64,000 nt of DNA from JAHBXL01 sp964409775 (GTDB lineage Bacteria; Planctomycetota; Phycisphaerae; Phycisphaerales; UBA1924): positions 28,296 through 92,295 of the forward strand of contig CAYPEI010000015.1 in the NCBI GenBank assembly GCA_964409775.1, in the 5' to 3' direction. This document shows, piece by piece, positions 51,525 to 59,694 of the stretch. A program made the translations under genes and the position numbers. Below the pieces are notes generated by a model that worked only from the letters and a program-made list of their open reading frames with translations, was not told the origin of the DNA and ran no database searches. Numbering within the stretch: position 1 is the first letter of the stretch; each line of letters opens with the position of its first letter.

Positions 51525-52859
51525 TTACTTCTTCTTCCCGTCGTTCATCCGCTTGAGCGCCTTCGCCTGGTCCTTCATGGAGTCGCGGAGCATGGCGCGC
51601 ATGGATGCGGTCTGCTCGCGGGAAAGGCCGGACTTGTCGAGATCGACCGTGATGGCGTTGAGCCAGACGGCTTTGTCCTCTGAGAAACCCAGTTCGGCGA
51701 GCCTGCCCTCGAGGTCGGGCATGTGGCCCGCGCCGTAGATGACGGCGATGTTCCTCTTGTCGGGCTCGTGCTCGAGGATTGCGACGAGATCGTCGAGCAC
51801 GACCTGGTTGCGGTCCTTGACGATCACGTCCATCATGCGGCCCATCTCGCCGGGGAGGACATCCAGGAGTTCATCGGCCTGGCCGAGCACTTCGACCATC
51901 ATGGCCTTGGCGAGCGTGGAGAACATCTGGTTCGAACCGATGAGGCGGAGGAGCGCGCCGGCGAACTTCGCGCCGATCGACCGGCCCCCGAGGGTCTGGA
52001 AGAGTTCGTCGGCATCGCCGCCGGAGCCGGTGATGCGCTCGGTGACCTGATCGACGGACAAGTCGCTGTTGCGCCAGTGGGGCTTGGAGTGGTCCATCGC
52101 GTCGAGTTGGAACACCAGGCCGAGCGCGCCGGCGAGTTGCTGCTGGATGCCACCTGCGCTCTGGTTGGGGATCTCCGCCTCGGTGATGGGCTTCTGCGCG
52201 GAGAGGTAGAGGTCCGCCGCGGCGCCTTCGCCGCCAACCTTGCCGTCGGCACCGAGACTGAAGAGATCAAATCCTCCTGCGCCGGTCTCGCCGCTGAGGA
52301 CGGTGTAGCCGATGGCGTTGCCCCAGGAGTCGGTCATGCAGGCGGAAACGAGGGAGGAGATCCGCTCATCGAGGGACTCGCCCTTGGGGGTCGGCCTGGT
52401 GAGGTCAGACAGTGCGGCGGGGAGGCCGCCGCCGGAGGCTTCGTGCATCTTCACGGCGACACCGAGGAAGCGCAGACGCTTCTTTGTCGCATCGACCTTG
52501 TCCTCGTCGGTCGCGCCCAGATCGTGGTCGGTGCGTCCGGCGCCCGGCGGCTTGACGCCCTCGAAGAGCACAACATCCTTCGCGTCGAGAGACTCCTGCA
52601 GGGCTTTGTAGTACGACTTGTCGCCGACGTGCACGGCGGAGGCCAGCCAGATCACGCGGTCGTCGCTCTTGCGCTTGAAGGCACGGGCCGCAACCTGGAG
52701 CGTGGTACGGTTGGCGGCCTTGTCGTCGCTGACGCGCACCCATCGCTGCGACTGGCCGGGCTTGGCGGGCGGCTCCGCCGAAGCACCCGCACCAAACGCC
52801 GAGACAGCCAGGGCGAATGCGATGGAGACGCTCAGCGACGGACGACGGATCGGGAACAT
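51525..52859 (-). CDS. TraB/GumN-family protein with inserted GspG-like domain
   Basis: 444 residues with a signal peptide ending near ASA (residue 28). The TraB/GumN fold begins VIWLASAVHVGDKSYYKALQ (residues 69-88, with the HxG motif) and VVLFEGVKP, then is interrupted. Residues about 125-218 match the C-terminal domain of type II secretion pseudopilin GspG: ATKKRLRFLGVAVKMHEASG, LPAALSDL, DSWGNAIGYTV and FDLFSLGADGKVGGEGAAAD, the last being the GspG calcium-loop signature. TraB resumes with LVFQLDAMDHSKPHWRNSDL, DRNQVVLDDLVAIL and NIAVIYGAGHMPDLEGRLAE (GxGH motif). TraB/GumN proteins are thought to be erythromycin-esterase-like or Tiki-type peptidases. What the insert does is unknown. Confidence 0.85.
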   Translation of the reverse strand: MFPIRRPSLSVSIAFALAVSAFGAGASAEPPAKPGQSQRWVRVSDDKAANRTTLQVAARAFKRKSDDRVIWLASAVHVGDKSYYKALQESLDAKDVVLFEGVKPPGAGRTDHDLGATDEDKVDATKKRLRFLGVAVKMHEASGGGLPAALSDLTRPTPKGESLDERISSLVSACMTDSWGNAIGYTVLSGETGAGGFDLFSLGADGKVGGEGAAADLYLSAQKPITEAEIPNQSAGGIQQQLAGALGLVFQLDAMDHSKPHWRNSDLSVDQVTERITGSGGDADELFQTLGGRSIGAKFAGALLRLIGSNQMFSTLAKAMMVEVLGQADELLDVLPGEMGRMMDVIVKDRNQVVLDDLVAILEHEPDKRNIAVIYGAGHMPDLEGRLAELGFSEDKAVWLNAITVDLDKSGLSREQTASMRAMLRDSMKDQAKALKRMNDGKKK

Positions 52860-53024
52860 CGGGTGTCTCCGGAGAGCAGGGATCGGGGCGCGGTCGGGGA
52901 TGCGAAAAGTATGCAGCAGCGGGAACTCGGCGGCCGCGGGCGTGCCGACGGCTCCGGTTGTACATCTTTGGGTGGTGGTCGGTTACGTTTCCGGATAATC
53001 TGGAAGTACCTTGGAGGCCGGCGC

Positions 53025-53477
53025 ATGAAGGAGATAGTCGCGACGACGCACATCGGGGCATCGCCTTCGGCGGTCTTTGCCGCGTGCACGGACTTTGGCG
53101 GTGCAGCGGGGTGGATCAGCGCAATCACCAGGATGGAGGTGCTGACGCCCGGACCGGTCGGCAAGGGGACTCGGTTCCGCGAGACACGGCGGATGTTCGG
53201 CAAAGAAGCGACGGAGACCATGGAGGTCATCGAGTTCACACCGAACACGTCCTATGTCCTGGGTGCGGAGAGTTGCGGCGCACGCTACCGCTCGACCTTC
53301 ACCTTCACACCACTGGGCGCCGGGACCGAAGTCGAGTTCCGCTTTGCCGCCACGCCGCTGACACTCATGGCCAGGGTCATGGGCGTGCTGATGATGCCCG
53401 TGATGAAGGGGATGCTCCGCAAGTGCGTGGTGCAGGATCTGGAGGACATCAAGAAGCATGTCGAGGGGAGCGCGTAA
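53025..53477 (+). CDS. SRPBCC-superfamily (START-like) protein
   Basis: 150 residues; GGAGG eight bases before ATG 53025. EIVATTHIGASPSAVFAACT with DF at the start, then RMEVLTPGPVGKGTRFRETR and SYVLGAESCGARYRSTFTFT followed by PLGAGTEVEF and the long C-terminal helix VMKGMLRKCVVQDLEDIKKH are the pattern of the polyketide-cyclase/SRPBCC helix-grip fold. It probably binds a hydrophobic ligand; no more specific role is evident. Convergent with hrpA, 10 bases apart. Confidence 0.87.
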   Translation: MKEIVATTHIGASPSAVFAACTDFGGAAGWISAITRMEVLTPGPVGKGTRFRETRRMFGKEATETMEVIEFTPNTSYVLGAESCGARYRSTFTFTPLGAGTEVEFRFAATPLTLMARVMGVLMMPVMKGMLRKCVVQDLEDIKKHVEGSA

Positions 53478-53487
53478 GGCCCGCGCC

Positions 53488-56400
53488 TCACCCCGGGCGG
53501 GCGAGCGACTCCCAGGCCTGGGTGAGTCGCTTGGTGGACACGGGAACGGCCGCGCGGAGTTCCTGCGCAAAGAGCGACACGCGGAACTCCTCGATCAGCC
53601 AGCGGAACTCGCCGATCGGCGAGCGGGCGCGGTCGGGCGCAGGGAGTTGCTGCTGTCCGGCTTCGAGTTCCAGCCATGCGCGCCAGAACGGCGCCACCTC
53701 GGCGAGTTTCTGGGCGTCGCGAGCAACGGAGTACGGCTGATCCGCGGCGATGCGCTCGATCCGGATGCGCATGGCGCGCAGGTAGATCGGGATTCGGGAA
53801 AGGTGCCGCCAGGGCGTGTGCGAGAGGAAGCCGGGGTAGACGAGCCGCTGGAGTTGGCCGCGCATGTCCGCCGCGGCCTGATCCCACGAAGGCGGGGCCT
53901 TTCCGGAAAGGGCGAGCACGAGGGGCTGGTACTCCTTGAGCAGTTCCTCGACCACCGCGCAGGCCTCACTGCCGGCCTTTCCGAGTTGGTTCCATCCGGC
54001 ATCGAGTCGCTTGTCGAACGCGAGTTTGGTACGCACTTCGTGCGCAGGGACGAGCAGGAGCGGGATGGGCGCACGCGGGTTCTGATCGGGCCCGAAGACC
54101 CGGTCGCCGACAACCTCGGTCATCTCGTCGAGAAAACGGTCCGGACGCTCGACGCTTGCGTAGAGCAGCCGGACACGCTCGATGCCGGGGCGGTGCTCGA
54201 TGAGCGAGCGGACCTGGTCGCGGATCTGGATGAGGAGGAGACGCTTGAGGCCGTCGCGCATCGCGGCATCGGCGGCGGCCTTGGTATCGAACAGGCGGAG
54301 CGCCGCGCGGCGATGACCATCGGGATCCTCTTCCTCGGCGAGCGCGGGATAGGCACGGAGCCCCTCCGGTCCGCCTGCCCCCCCTCCCCCGCCGCCCCCA
54401 CCGCCGCCCACCGTGATCTCCTCGGGGAGTTCGCACAGGGGCTCAGCGCCGAGGTCCCAGACACGGATGTCGTCGCGAGAAAATGGGCCGCGGGAGAGGG
54501 AGCGGATGGCCTCGGCGCGGCGTTGCTCGAGGTGCTTGAGGACCGCGGGCCAGTCGCGGCCCTCGGCGACGACCGTTCCGGAGTCATCGACGACGCGGAA
54601 GTTGGCGCGGAGATGCGGGGGGAGTTGATCCGGCTTGAACGCACCGGGCGCGAGGGCGACGCCGGCCTGACGCGACAGCCGGGTGGCCAGCGCCTCGAGC
54701 AGGTCGCCCTGGCCGAACGGGAGGTCCTTGAGCGCGGCGTCGGCGAACTGGGGAGCCGGTGCGAAACTGGCACGGAGAGATTTCGGGAGCGTGCGGATCA
54801 GTTCGATCGCCTTCTCTCGCAACATTCCGGGGACGAGCCACTCGAGCGGGCGGGGATCGAAGGACCATGCCTGCGCGAGCGGGATGGTGATGGAGAGACC
54901 ATCGACGGATGTGCCGGGCTCGTAGGCGTAGTTGAGGGTGAGGTTGAGGCGTTCACCCGCCGCGCCCTTGAAGGCGTAGCGGTCGGGGAAGGCGCCCTCG
55001 GCGGGAAGATCGACGCCGGGATCGAGGAGGTCCTCCATGCCCATGAAGAGGAGTTGCGGATCGCGGGCCTCGGCCTTGCGTCTCCAGCGCTCGAAGCCGG
55101 GGCCGGAGTAGACCTCCTGGCCGATGCGCTTGTCGTAGAAGATGAAGCGGGCGGTCGCGTCCTTGAGCAAGCCCTGCCTGCGGGTGCGGGCTTCGAGGTC
55201 GGCGACCTGCTTGACGAGTTTGTGATTGTGCTCAAAGAACGGCGCGGACGTGAGGTACTCCCCCATGACCAGCGCATGCTGGATGAAGAGCGCGCGGCTG
55301 GTGGGCGTGTCGATCGGTCCGTAATGAACGTTCCGGCGTTTGACGATGTCGAGGCCGAGAAGGGAGACACGCTCGAAGGCGTCGACCTGCGCGATGTCGG
55401 AGCGCCAGTGCGGCTCGGTGTAGGACTTCTTCAGCAGGTGCCCGGCGAGCGGAGCGGCCACCTCCTCGATCCACTTCGGATCGATGGCGGCACAGGTGCG
55501 GGCATAGAGGCGTGTAGTGCGGACAAGTTCCGCGGCCATGACCCACTTGGGCTGCTTCTTGAAGAGGCCGGAGCCGGGGAAGACGTAGAACTTGAGGGCG
55601 CGGGTGCCGTCGTACTCGAAGCCGGGCGGCTTGTCGGATTTCCGGCCGACGTTGCTGAGCAGGCCCGCGAGGATCGCCTTGTGGATCGCGGCGTAGCGTG
55701 CCTCGGCCTCGATGTCGCGCGGTGCGCGGTGCGGTTTGCGGTCGGCGCGTTCGCCTTCAGCCGACTCGCCGCCCTGTCCGCTCCGCCGCCCACCCTCGAA
55801 CTCGCTGCGATGCCGCGTCCGCTGATCCGGACGCGAACGGTCGGAGCGAGGGGCTTGTGTTCGGACGGGGGTTGAGGGAGTGCCGGAGTCCTGCCCGGAG
55901 TTCTGGCCGCGGCGTTCGAGGTGGGCGAGTTGGCGCCAGACATCCTGCCACTCGCGCATGCGCATGAAGTTGAGGAAGTTGTCCCTGCACCACCTGCGTA
56001 GTTTGGAACTGCTCAGCGCATCCTGCTGTGCTTGCCAGGCGTTCCAGAGTTTGAGCCAGGCGATGAAGTCGGACTGCGGGTCGCGGAACTGGTCGTGGGC
56101 GAGATCGGCGGCTTCGGCCTTGTCAATGGGGCGCTCGCGCGGGTCCTGCACGCTGAGGGCCGCGGCGATGACGAGGACTTCCGCGAGGACGCTGGGGCCG
56201 GCGTTGCGGGCGGCGAGGATCATGCGGCCGATGCGAGGGTCGATCGGGAGGCGGGCAAGTTCGCGGCCGATCGGGGTGATGTCGCCCCGGTCATCGACCG
56301 CGCCGATCTCCAGGAGCGTGTCGTAGCCGTCGTGGACAAGGCGGTCATCCGGGCGGTCGATGAGGGGGAAGGACTCGATTCGGCCGAGGCCGAGGGCCTT

Positions 56401-57999
56401 CATTTGAAGGATGGCGCTGGCGAGGTTGGTGCGGAGGATCTCGGGCTCGGTGAACTTCGCCCGGCGCGAGTAGTCGTCTTCGGCGTAGAGCCTGATGGCG
56501 ATTCCGGGGGCGATGCGTCCGCAGCGGCCGGATCGCTGGTTGGCGGAGGCCTGTGAGATGGACTCGATCGGGAGGCGCTGGACCTTCACCCGGGGCGAGT
56601 AGCGGCTGATTCGGGCGAGGCCGGAATCGACGACAAAGCCGATGCCGGGAACGGTGAGGGACGTCTCGGCGACGTTGGTGGCGAGGACGATGCGGCGGGC
56701 GCCGCCCGCGGCGGGCCGGAAGACGCGGTCCTGCTCCTCGTTGGTGAGCCGGGCGTAGAGCGGGAGGATCTCGCCGGCGCGGGGGAGATGGCGACGGAGG
56801 ATGTCGGCGGTTTCGCGGATCTCGCGCTCGCCGGAGAGAAAGACCAGGATGTCACGGGCAGAGCCGTGCGTCGGGGTTTCGGGCGAGGTGATCTCGCGGA
56901 CGGCTTCGACGACGGCCCGCTGGATGGGGTTGAGATCGTCGTCTTCACGTTCGACCGGCGGGCGGTAGCGGATCGAGACGGGGTAGGTGCGGCCGCTGAC
57001 TTCCAAAACTGGGACGGAGCACGGGGTGTGCAAGCCGCCTGTGGCCTGCGCAGTTGACACGAGCGGAGGAGCAGAAGCCTCGCGCAGAGGCGCGGAGACG
57101 CGGGGAAGCGCAGGAGAGAGAGAAGGATGAGGAATGGATGATGATGGGCCTGGCACAGTACTCGCGACAGCGGGCTTGCCGATGCCGACCAGCGGCACAG
57201 ACTCAAAGAACTTCCTGAACCGATCCGGATCGATGGTCGCCGAAGTAATGATCACCTTCAGATCGGGCCGCTTGCCGGAGTCGATCAGGTTCTTGAGGTA
57301 CCCCAGCAGGAAGTCGATGTTCAGGCTGCGCTCGTGCGCCTCATCGATGATCAGCGTGTCGTAGTGCGCCAGCAGCCGATCGCTCTGCGTCTCGGCGAGC
57401 AGAATGCCGTCGGTCATGACCTTGATGTACGGCGTCGGATGGCGTGTCGGTGGCGTGTTGGCACGCTCATCTTCCGCCGCGGCGGCGCGCATGTTCTGTC
57501 GTGGCGGCCTGCCTCCACCGCCACCCGACAAATCCGTAAACCGCACCTTGTACCCGACGCCGTTTCCCACCTGCAGGTCGAGTTCTTCGGCGATGCGAGC
57601 GGCGACCGAGCGGGCGGCGATGCGGCGGGGCTGGGTGTGGCCGATGATGCCGTGCCGGCCGCGGCCGGCTTCGAGGCACAACTTGGGCAACTGCGTCGTC
57701 TTGCCCGACCCCGTCTCGCCGCAGACCACGACCACCTGATTCTCGCGGATCGCCTTCAGGATGTCGTCGCGGCGTTGGACGACGGGCAGATCGGTCGGGT
57801 ACGACGGCCGCGGGGCGTGCGCCTCGCGGGCCTCGATCCGCTCTACCGCGCGTGCGAGTTCGTCGTACCACACGGTCGGCGGGCTGTCAGGGTGCTGGGC
57901 CACCAGCCCCTTGGCCCGCGAGCGCAGACGGAACCAATCGACCAGCATGATGCGGTCGAGGTCGCGTCGGAGGGCGGGGTCTCGGAGCCAGTGGGACAC
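53488..57999 (-). CDS. hrpA: ATP-dependent RNA helicase HrpA (DEAH box) with low-complexity insertions
   Basis: About 1503 residues from GTG 57999. VVVVCGETGSGKTTQLPKLC (Walker A near residue 94), IIDEAHERSLNIDFLLGYLK (DEAH near 218) and VIITSATIDPDRFRKFFE (motif III) precede the second RecA domain with VFLSGEREIRETADILRRHL, ARRIVLATNVAETSLTVPGI and ANQRSGRCGRIAPGIAIRLY. RecA, winged-helix, ratchet and the long C-terminal DUF3418 region (RLNLTLNYAYEPGTSVDGLS) are all present. Unusual are inserted low-complexity stretches: residues about 155-190, 285-330 (repeat-like DNA), about 690-760, and a run of ten glycines near 1200. HrpA unwinds RNA or mRNP; it acts in the cytoplasm. An ATG at 58053 is an alternative start that would overlap the divergent gene. 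Confidence 0.93.
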   Translation of the reverse strand: MSHWLRDPALRRDLDRIMLVDWFRLRSRAKGLVAQHPDSPPTVWYDELARAVERIEAREAHAPRPSYPTDLPVVQRRDDILKAIRENQVVVVCGETGSGKTTQLPKLCLEAGRGRHGIIGHTQPRRIAARSVAARIAEELDLQVGNGVGYKVRFTDLSGGGGGRPPRQNMRAAAAEDERANTPPTRHPTPYIKVMTDGILLAETQSDRLLAHYDTLIIDEAHERSLNIDFLLGYLKNLIDSGKRPDLKVIITSATIDPDRFRKFFESVPLVGIGKPAVASTVPGPSSSIPHPSLSPALPRVSAPLREASAPPLVSTAQATGGLHTPCSVPVLEVSGRTYPVSIRYRPPVEREDDDLNPIQRAVVEAVREITSPETPTHGSARDILVFLSGEREIRETADILRRHLPRAGEILPLYARLTNEEQDRVFRPAAGGARRIVLATNVAETSLTVPGIGFVVDSGLARISRYSPRVKVQRLPIESISQASANQRSGRCGRIAPGIAIRLYAEDDYSRRAKFTEPEILRTNLASAILQMKALGLGRIESFPLIDRPDDRLVHDGYDTLLEIGAVDDRGDITPIGRELARLPIDPRIGRMILAARNAGPSVLAEVLVIAAALSVQDPRERPIDKAEAADLAHDQFRDPQSDFIAWLKLWNAWQAQQDALSSSKLRRWCRDNFLNFMRMREWQDVWRQLAHLERRGQNSGQDSGTPSTPVRTQAPRSDRSRPDQRTRHRSEFEGGRRSGQGGESAEGERADRKPHRAPRDIEAEARYAAIHKAILAGLLSNVGRKSDKPPGFEYDGTRALKFYVFPGSGLFKKQPKWVMAAELVRTTRLYARTCAAIDPKWIEEVAAPLAGHLLKKSYTEPHWRSDIAQVDAFERVSLLGLDIVKRRNVHYGPIDTPTSRALFIQHALVMGEYLTSAPFFEHNHKLVKQVADLEARTRRQGLLKDATARFIFYDKRIGQEVYSGPGFERWRRKAEARDPQLLFMGMEDLLDPGVDLPAEGAFPDRYAFKGAAGERLNLTLNYAYEPGTSVDGLSITIPLAQAWSFDPRPLEWLVPGMLREKAIELIRTLPKSLRASFAPAPQFADAALKDLPFGQGDLLEALATRLSRQAGVALAPGAFKPDQLPPHLRANFRVVDDSGTVVAEGRDWPAVLKHLEQRRAEAIRSLSRGPFSRDDIRVWDLGAEPLCELPEEITVGGGGGGGGGGAGGPEGLRAYPALAEEEDPDGHRRAALRLFDTKAAADAAMRDGLKRLLLIQIRDQVRSLIEHRPGIERVRLLYASVERPDRFLDEMTEVVGDRVFGPDQNPRAPIPLLLVPAHEVRTKLAFDKRLDAGWNQLGKAGSEACAVVEELLKEYQPLVLALSGKAPPSWDQAAADMRGQLQRLVYPGFLSHTPWRHLSRIPIYLRAMRIRIERIAADQPYSVARDAQKLAEVAPFWRAWLELEAGQQQLPAPDRARSPIGEFRWLIEEFRVSLFAQELRAAVPVSTKRLTQAWESLARPG

Positions 58000-58032
58000 A
58001 GGGAGAGAATACGCGCCGTAGACTGATGAAGT

Positions 58033-59676
58033 ATGCAAACCACTGCCGCACATACCTCCGCGCCGATGAACTGCATTCTCATCCCTGGGCCAAGTGGCCC
58101 TTCGCACCTCGAAGGTACCCGTTTTGTCGTCGTCGGTGCCAATGGAACAGGCAAGAGCAGACTCGGTGCTTGGCTCGACGAGCAAGGAGGTTGCGGACGG
58201 CCTACCCACCGTATCAGCGCCCAGCGAGTGTTGCAGATGGAGGAGTTCACAACTCCCCTCCCGCGCGAGCGCGCAGATCGCATGCTCCTGTACGGTACTG
58301 ACCTCTTCGAGGCTTCCGCTAAGCACAAGCGTGGATCTCGGTGGCACGATGAACCAGTGACCCGGCCGTTGAATGACTTTCAGCCTCTGCTAGCGTCTCT
58401 GTTTGCTCACGAGGCCGAGCGAAATGCCAAGTACTACTCTGATGCCCAAAGTCGATCGGACAAGCCTCCGCCGGTCGAGTCTCGGATAGACAAGATCAGG
58501 CGTATCTGGCATGCTCTGCTGCCACATCGGACCATTTCATTTGAAGACGGCAAAGTCGAGGCGACAATGCCATTCAGGACAGGAACTCTGAGTTATCTGG
58601 GTCGCAAAATGAGCGACGGCGAACGGGTTGCTCTCTACCTTCTTGGGCAATCGCTGAGTGCCCCGAAAGATGGCCTGCTCATTGTCGATGAACCAGAGAT
58701 TCACCTCCATCCGTCGATTCGCGACTCTCTGTGGAATGCGATCGAGGCCGAGCGGCCAGACTGCATACTGGTATACATCACCCATGATCTTCTCTTTGCA
58801 GCGTCTCGCACCTCCGCCAAGAAGCTCTGGCTGAAGTCGTTCGATGGCACCAACCCAAGGGCGCCGCAATGGGAATGGGAACACTGTCCCGATGATGTCC
58901 CGTTACCCGAAGAACTTGTCCTCACACTGCTGGGCAGCCGTCGTCCAGTTCTGTTTGTAGAAAGCGACCGTCCCGACAATCTCGATGTCATCCTGTACTC
59001 TCGTCTGTTCCCAGAACGATGTGTACTTGGCGTTGGGAACTGCACCGCAGTGGACAAGTGTGTTACTGCGCTCCGCAATCTTCCCGCCCTGCATCATTTG
59101 GACGCTCACGGAATTGTGGACCGTGATCGGCGTTCTGAAGCGGAGATCGCCGGATTGGCCTCACGAGGAGTCACTTGCACACCCTACGCAGAGATTGAGA
59201 ACTTATTGCTTGATGAACGATTGCTTCGCGCCGTTGCCAAACGAGCCGGTCGACCCGATGCCACTCAATACATAGACACGGTGACCACCTCGGTGGTTGC
59301 AAAGCTCCGAGCCGAGCGAGATGAGCAAGTGGCGGAACGAGGTGAGGCCGTGCTGCGATACCGTGTCTGCGGATTCAGTTGCAAAGAGATTGATGCCCAG
59401 AAGGTCTCAGCGGCGTTGAATCTTCACGTCAAGTCCCTAAACGTAGCGTCGATTTACGCCCACGCTGGTTCCGAGATCGATGAAGCGGTCAATGCAGGGG
59501 TTCTCGCCAGGGTGCTGCAGGTCTACAACCAGAAGGGGCTAACGGCCATCGCGAGCAGTGCGCTCGGGATGAAGCAATCGGCGTTTGTGACGATGGCAAT
59601 AGATGTGATTCTCGAGGACAAGTCTGTCCGCACACACCTCAGAGAACTCCATTCTTTGCCATCCCCTACTTCATAG
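58033..59676 (+). CDS. AAA ATPase fused to DUF4435/TOPRIM domain; candidate PARIS-like (AriA-AriB) defence protein
   Basis: 547 residues from ATG 58033 (ATG 58066 possible). N-terminal ABC-type ATPase of the AAA_15/AAA_21 (OLD-like) kind: Walker A VVVGANGTGKSRLG at residues 32-45, signature KMSDGERVALYLLGQ near 191, Walker B DGLLIVDEPEIHLHPS near 215, H-loop YITHDLLF near 248. From about 305 a TOPRIM-like DUF4435 domain: RPVLFVESDRPDNLDVILYS (acidic E), HGIVDRDRRSEAEIAGL (DxD) and YAEIENLLLDERLL. The order matches the two PARIS proteins, AriA (AAA_15) and AriB (DUF4435 nuclease), which also occur fused. Base content is lower than its neighbours (two sampled lines 58% and 52% G+C; 72% at 56641), with different codon use, suggesting transfer. 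It lies alone between hrpA and the cystathionine genes. Defence function is inferred. Confidence 0.82.
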   Translation: MQTTAAHTSAPMNCILIPGPSGPSHLEGTRFVVVGANGTGKSRLGAWLDEQGGCGRPTHRISAQRVLQMEEFTTPLPRERADRMLLYGTDLFEASAKHKRGSRWHDEPVTRPLNDFQPLLASLFAHEAERNAKYYSDAQSRSDKPPPVESRIDKIRRIWHALLPHRTISFEDGKVEATMPFRTGTLSYLGRKMSDGERVALYLLGQSLSAPKDGLLIVDEPEIHLHPSIRDSLWNAIEAERPDCILVYITHDLLFAASRTSAKKLWLKSFDGTNPRAPQWEWEHCPDDVPLPEELVLTLLGSRRPVLFVESDRPDNLDVILYSRLFPERCVLGVGNCTAVDKCVTALRNLPALHHLDAHGIVDRDRRSEAEIAGLASRGVTCTPYAEIENLLLDERLLRAVAKRAGRPDATQYIDTVTTSVVAKLRAERDEQVAERGEAVLRYRVCGFSCKEIDAQKVSAALNLHVKSLNVASIYAHAGSEIDEAVNAGVLARVLQVYNQKGLTAIASSALGMKQSAFVTMAIDVILEDKSVRTHLRELHSLPSPTS

Positions 59677-59694
59677 AAACGCGGCTCTGGTGCG

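Noticed and set aside
53458..55875. 805-residue + strand frame opposite hrpA
   Set aside because: Antisense shadow of the helicase C-terminal region; no ribosome binding site and no domain pattern.
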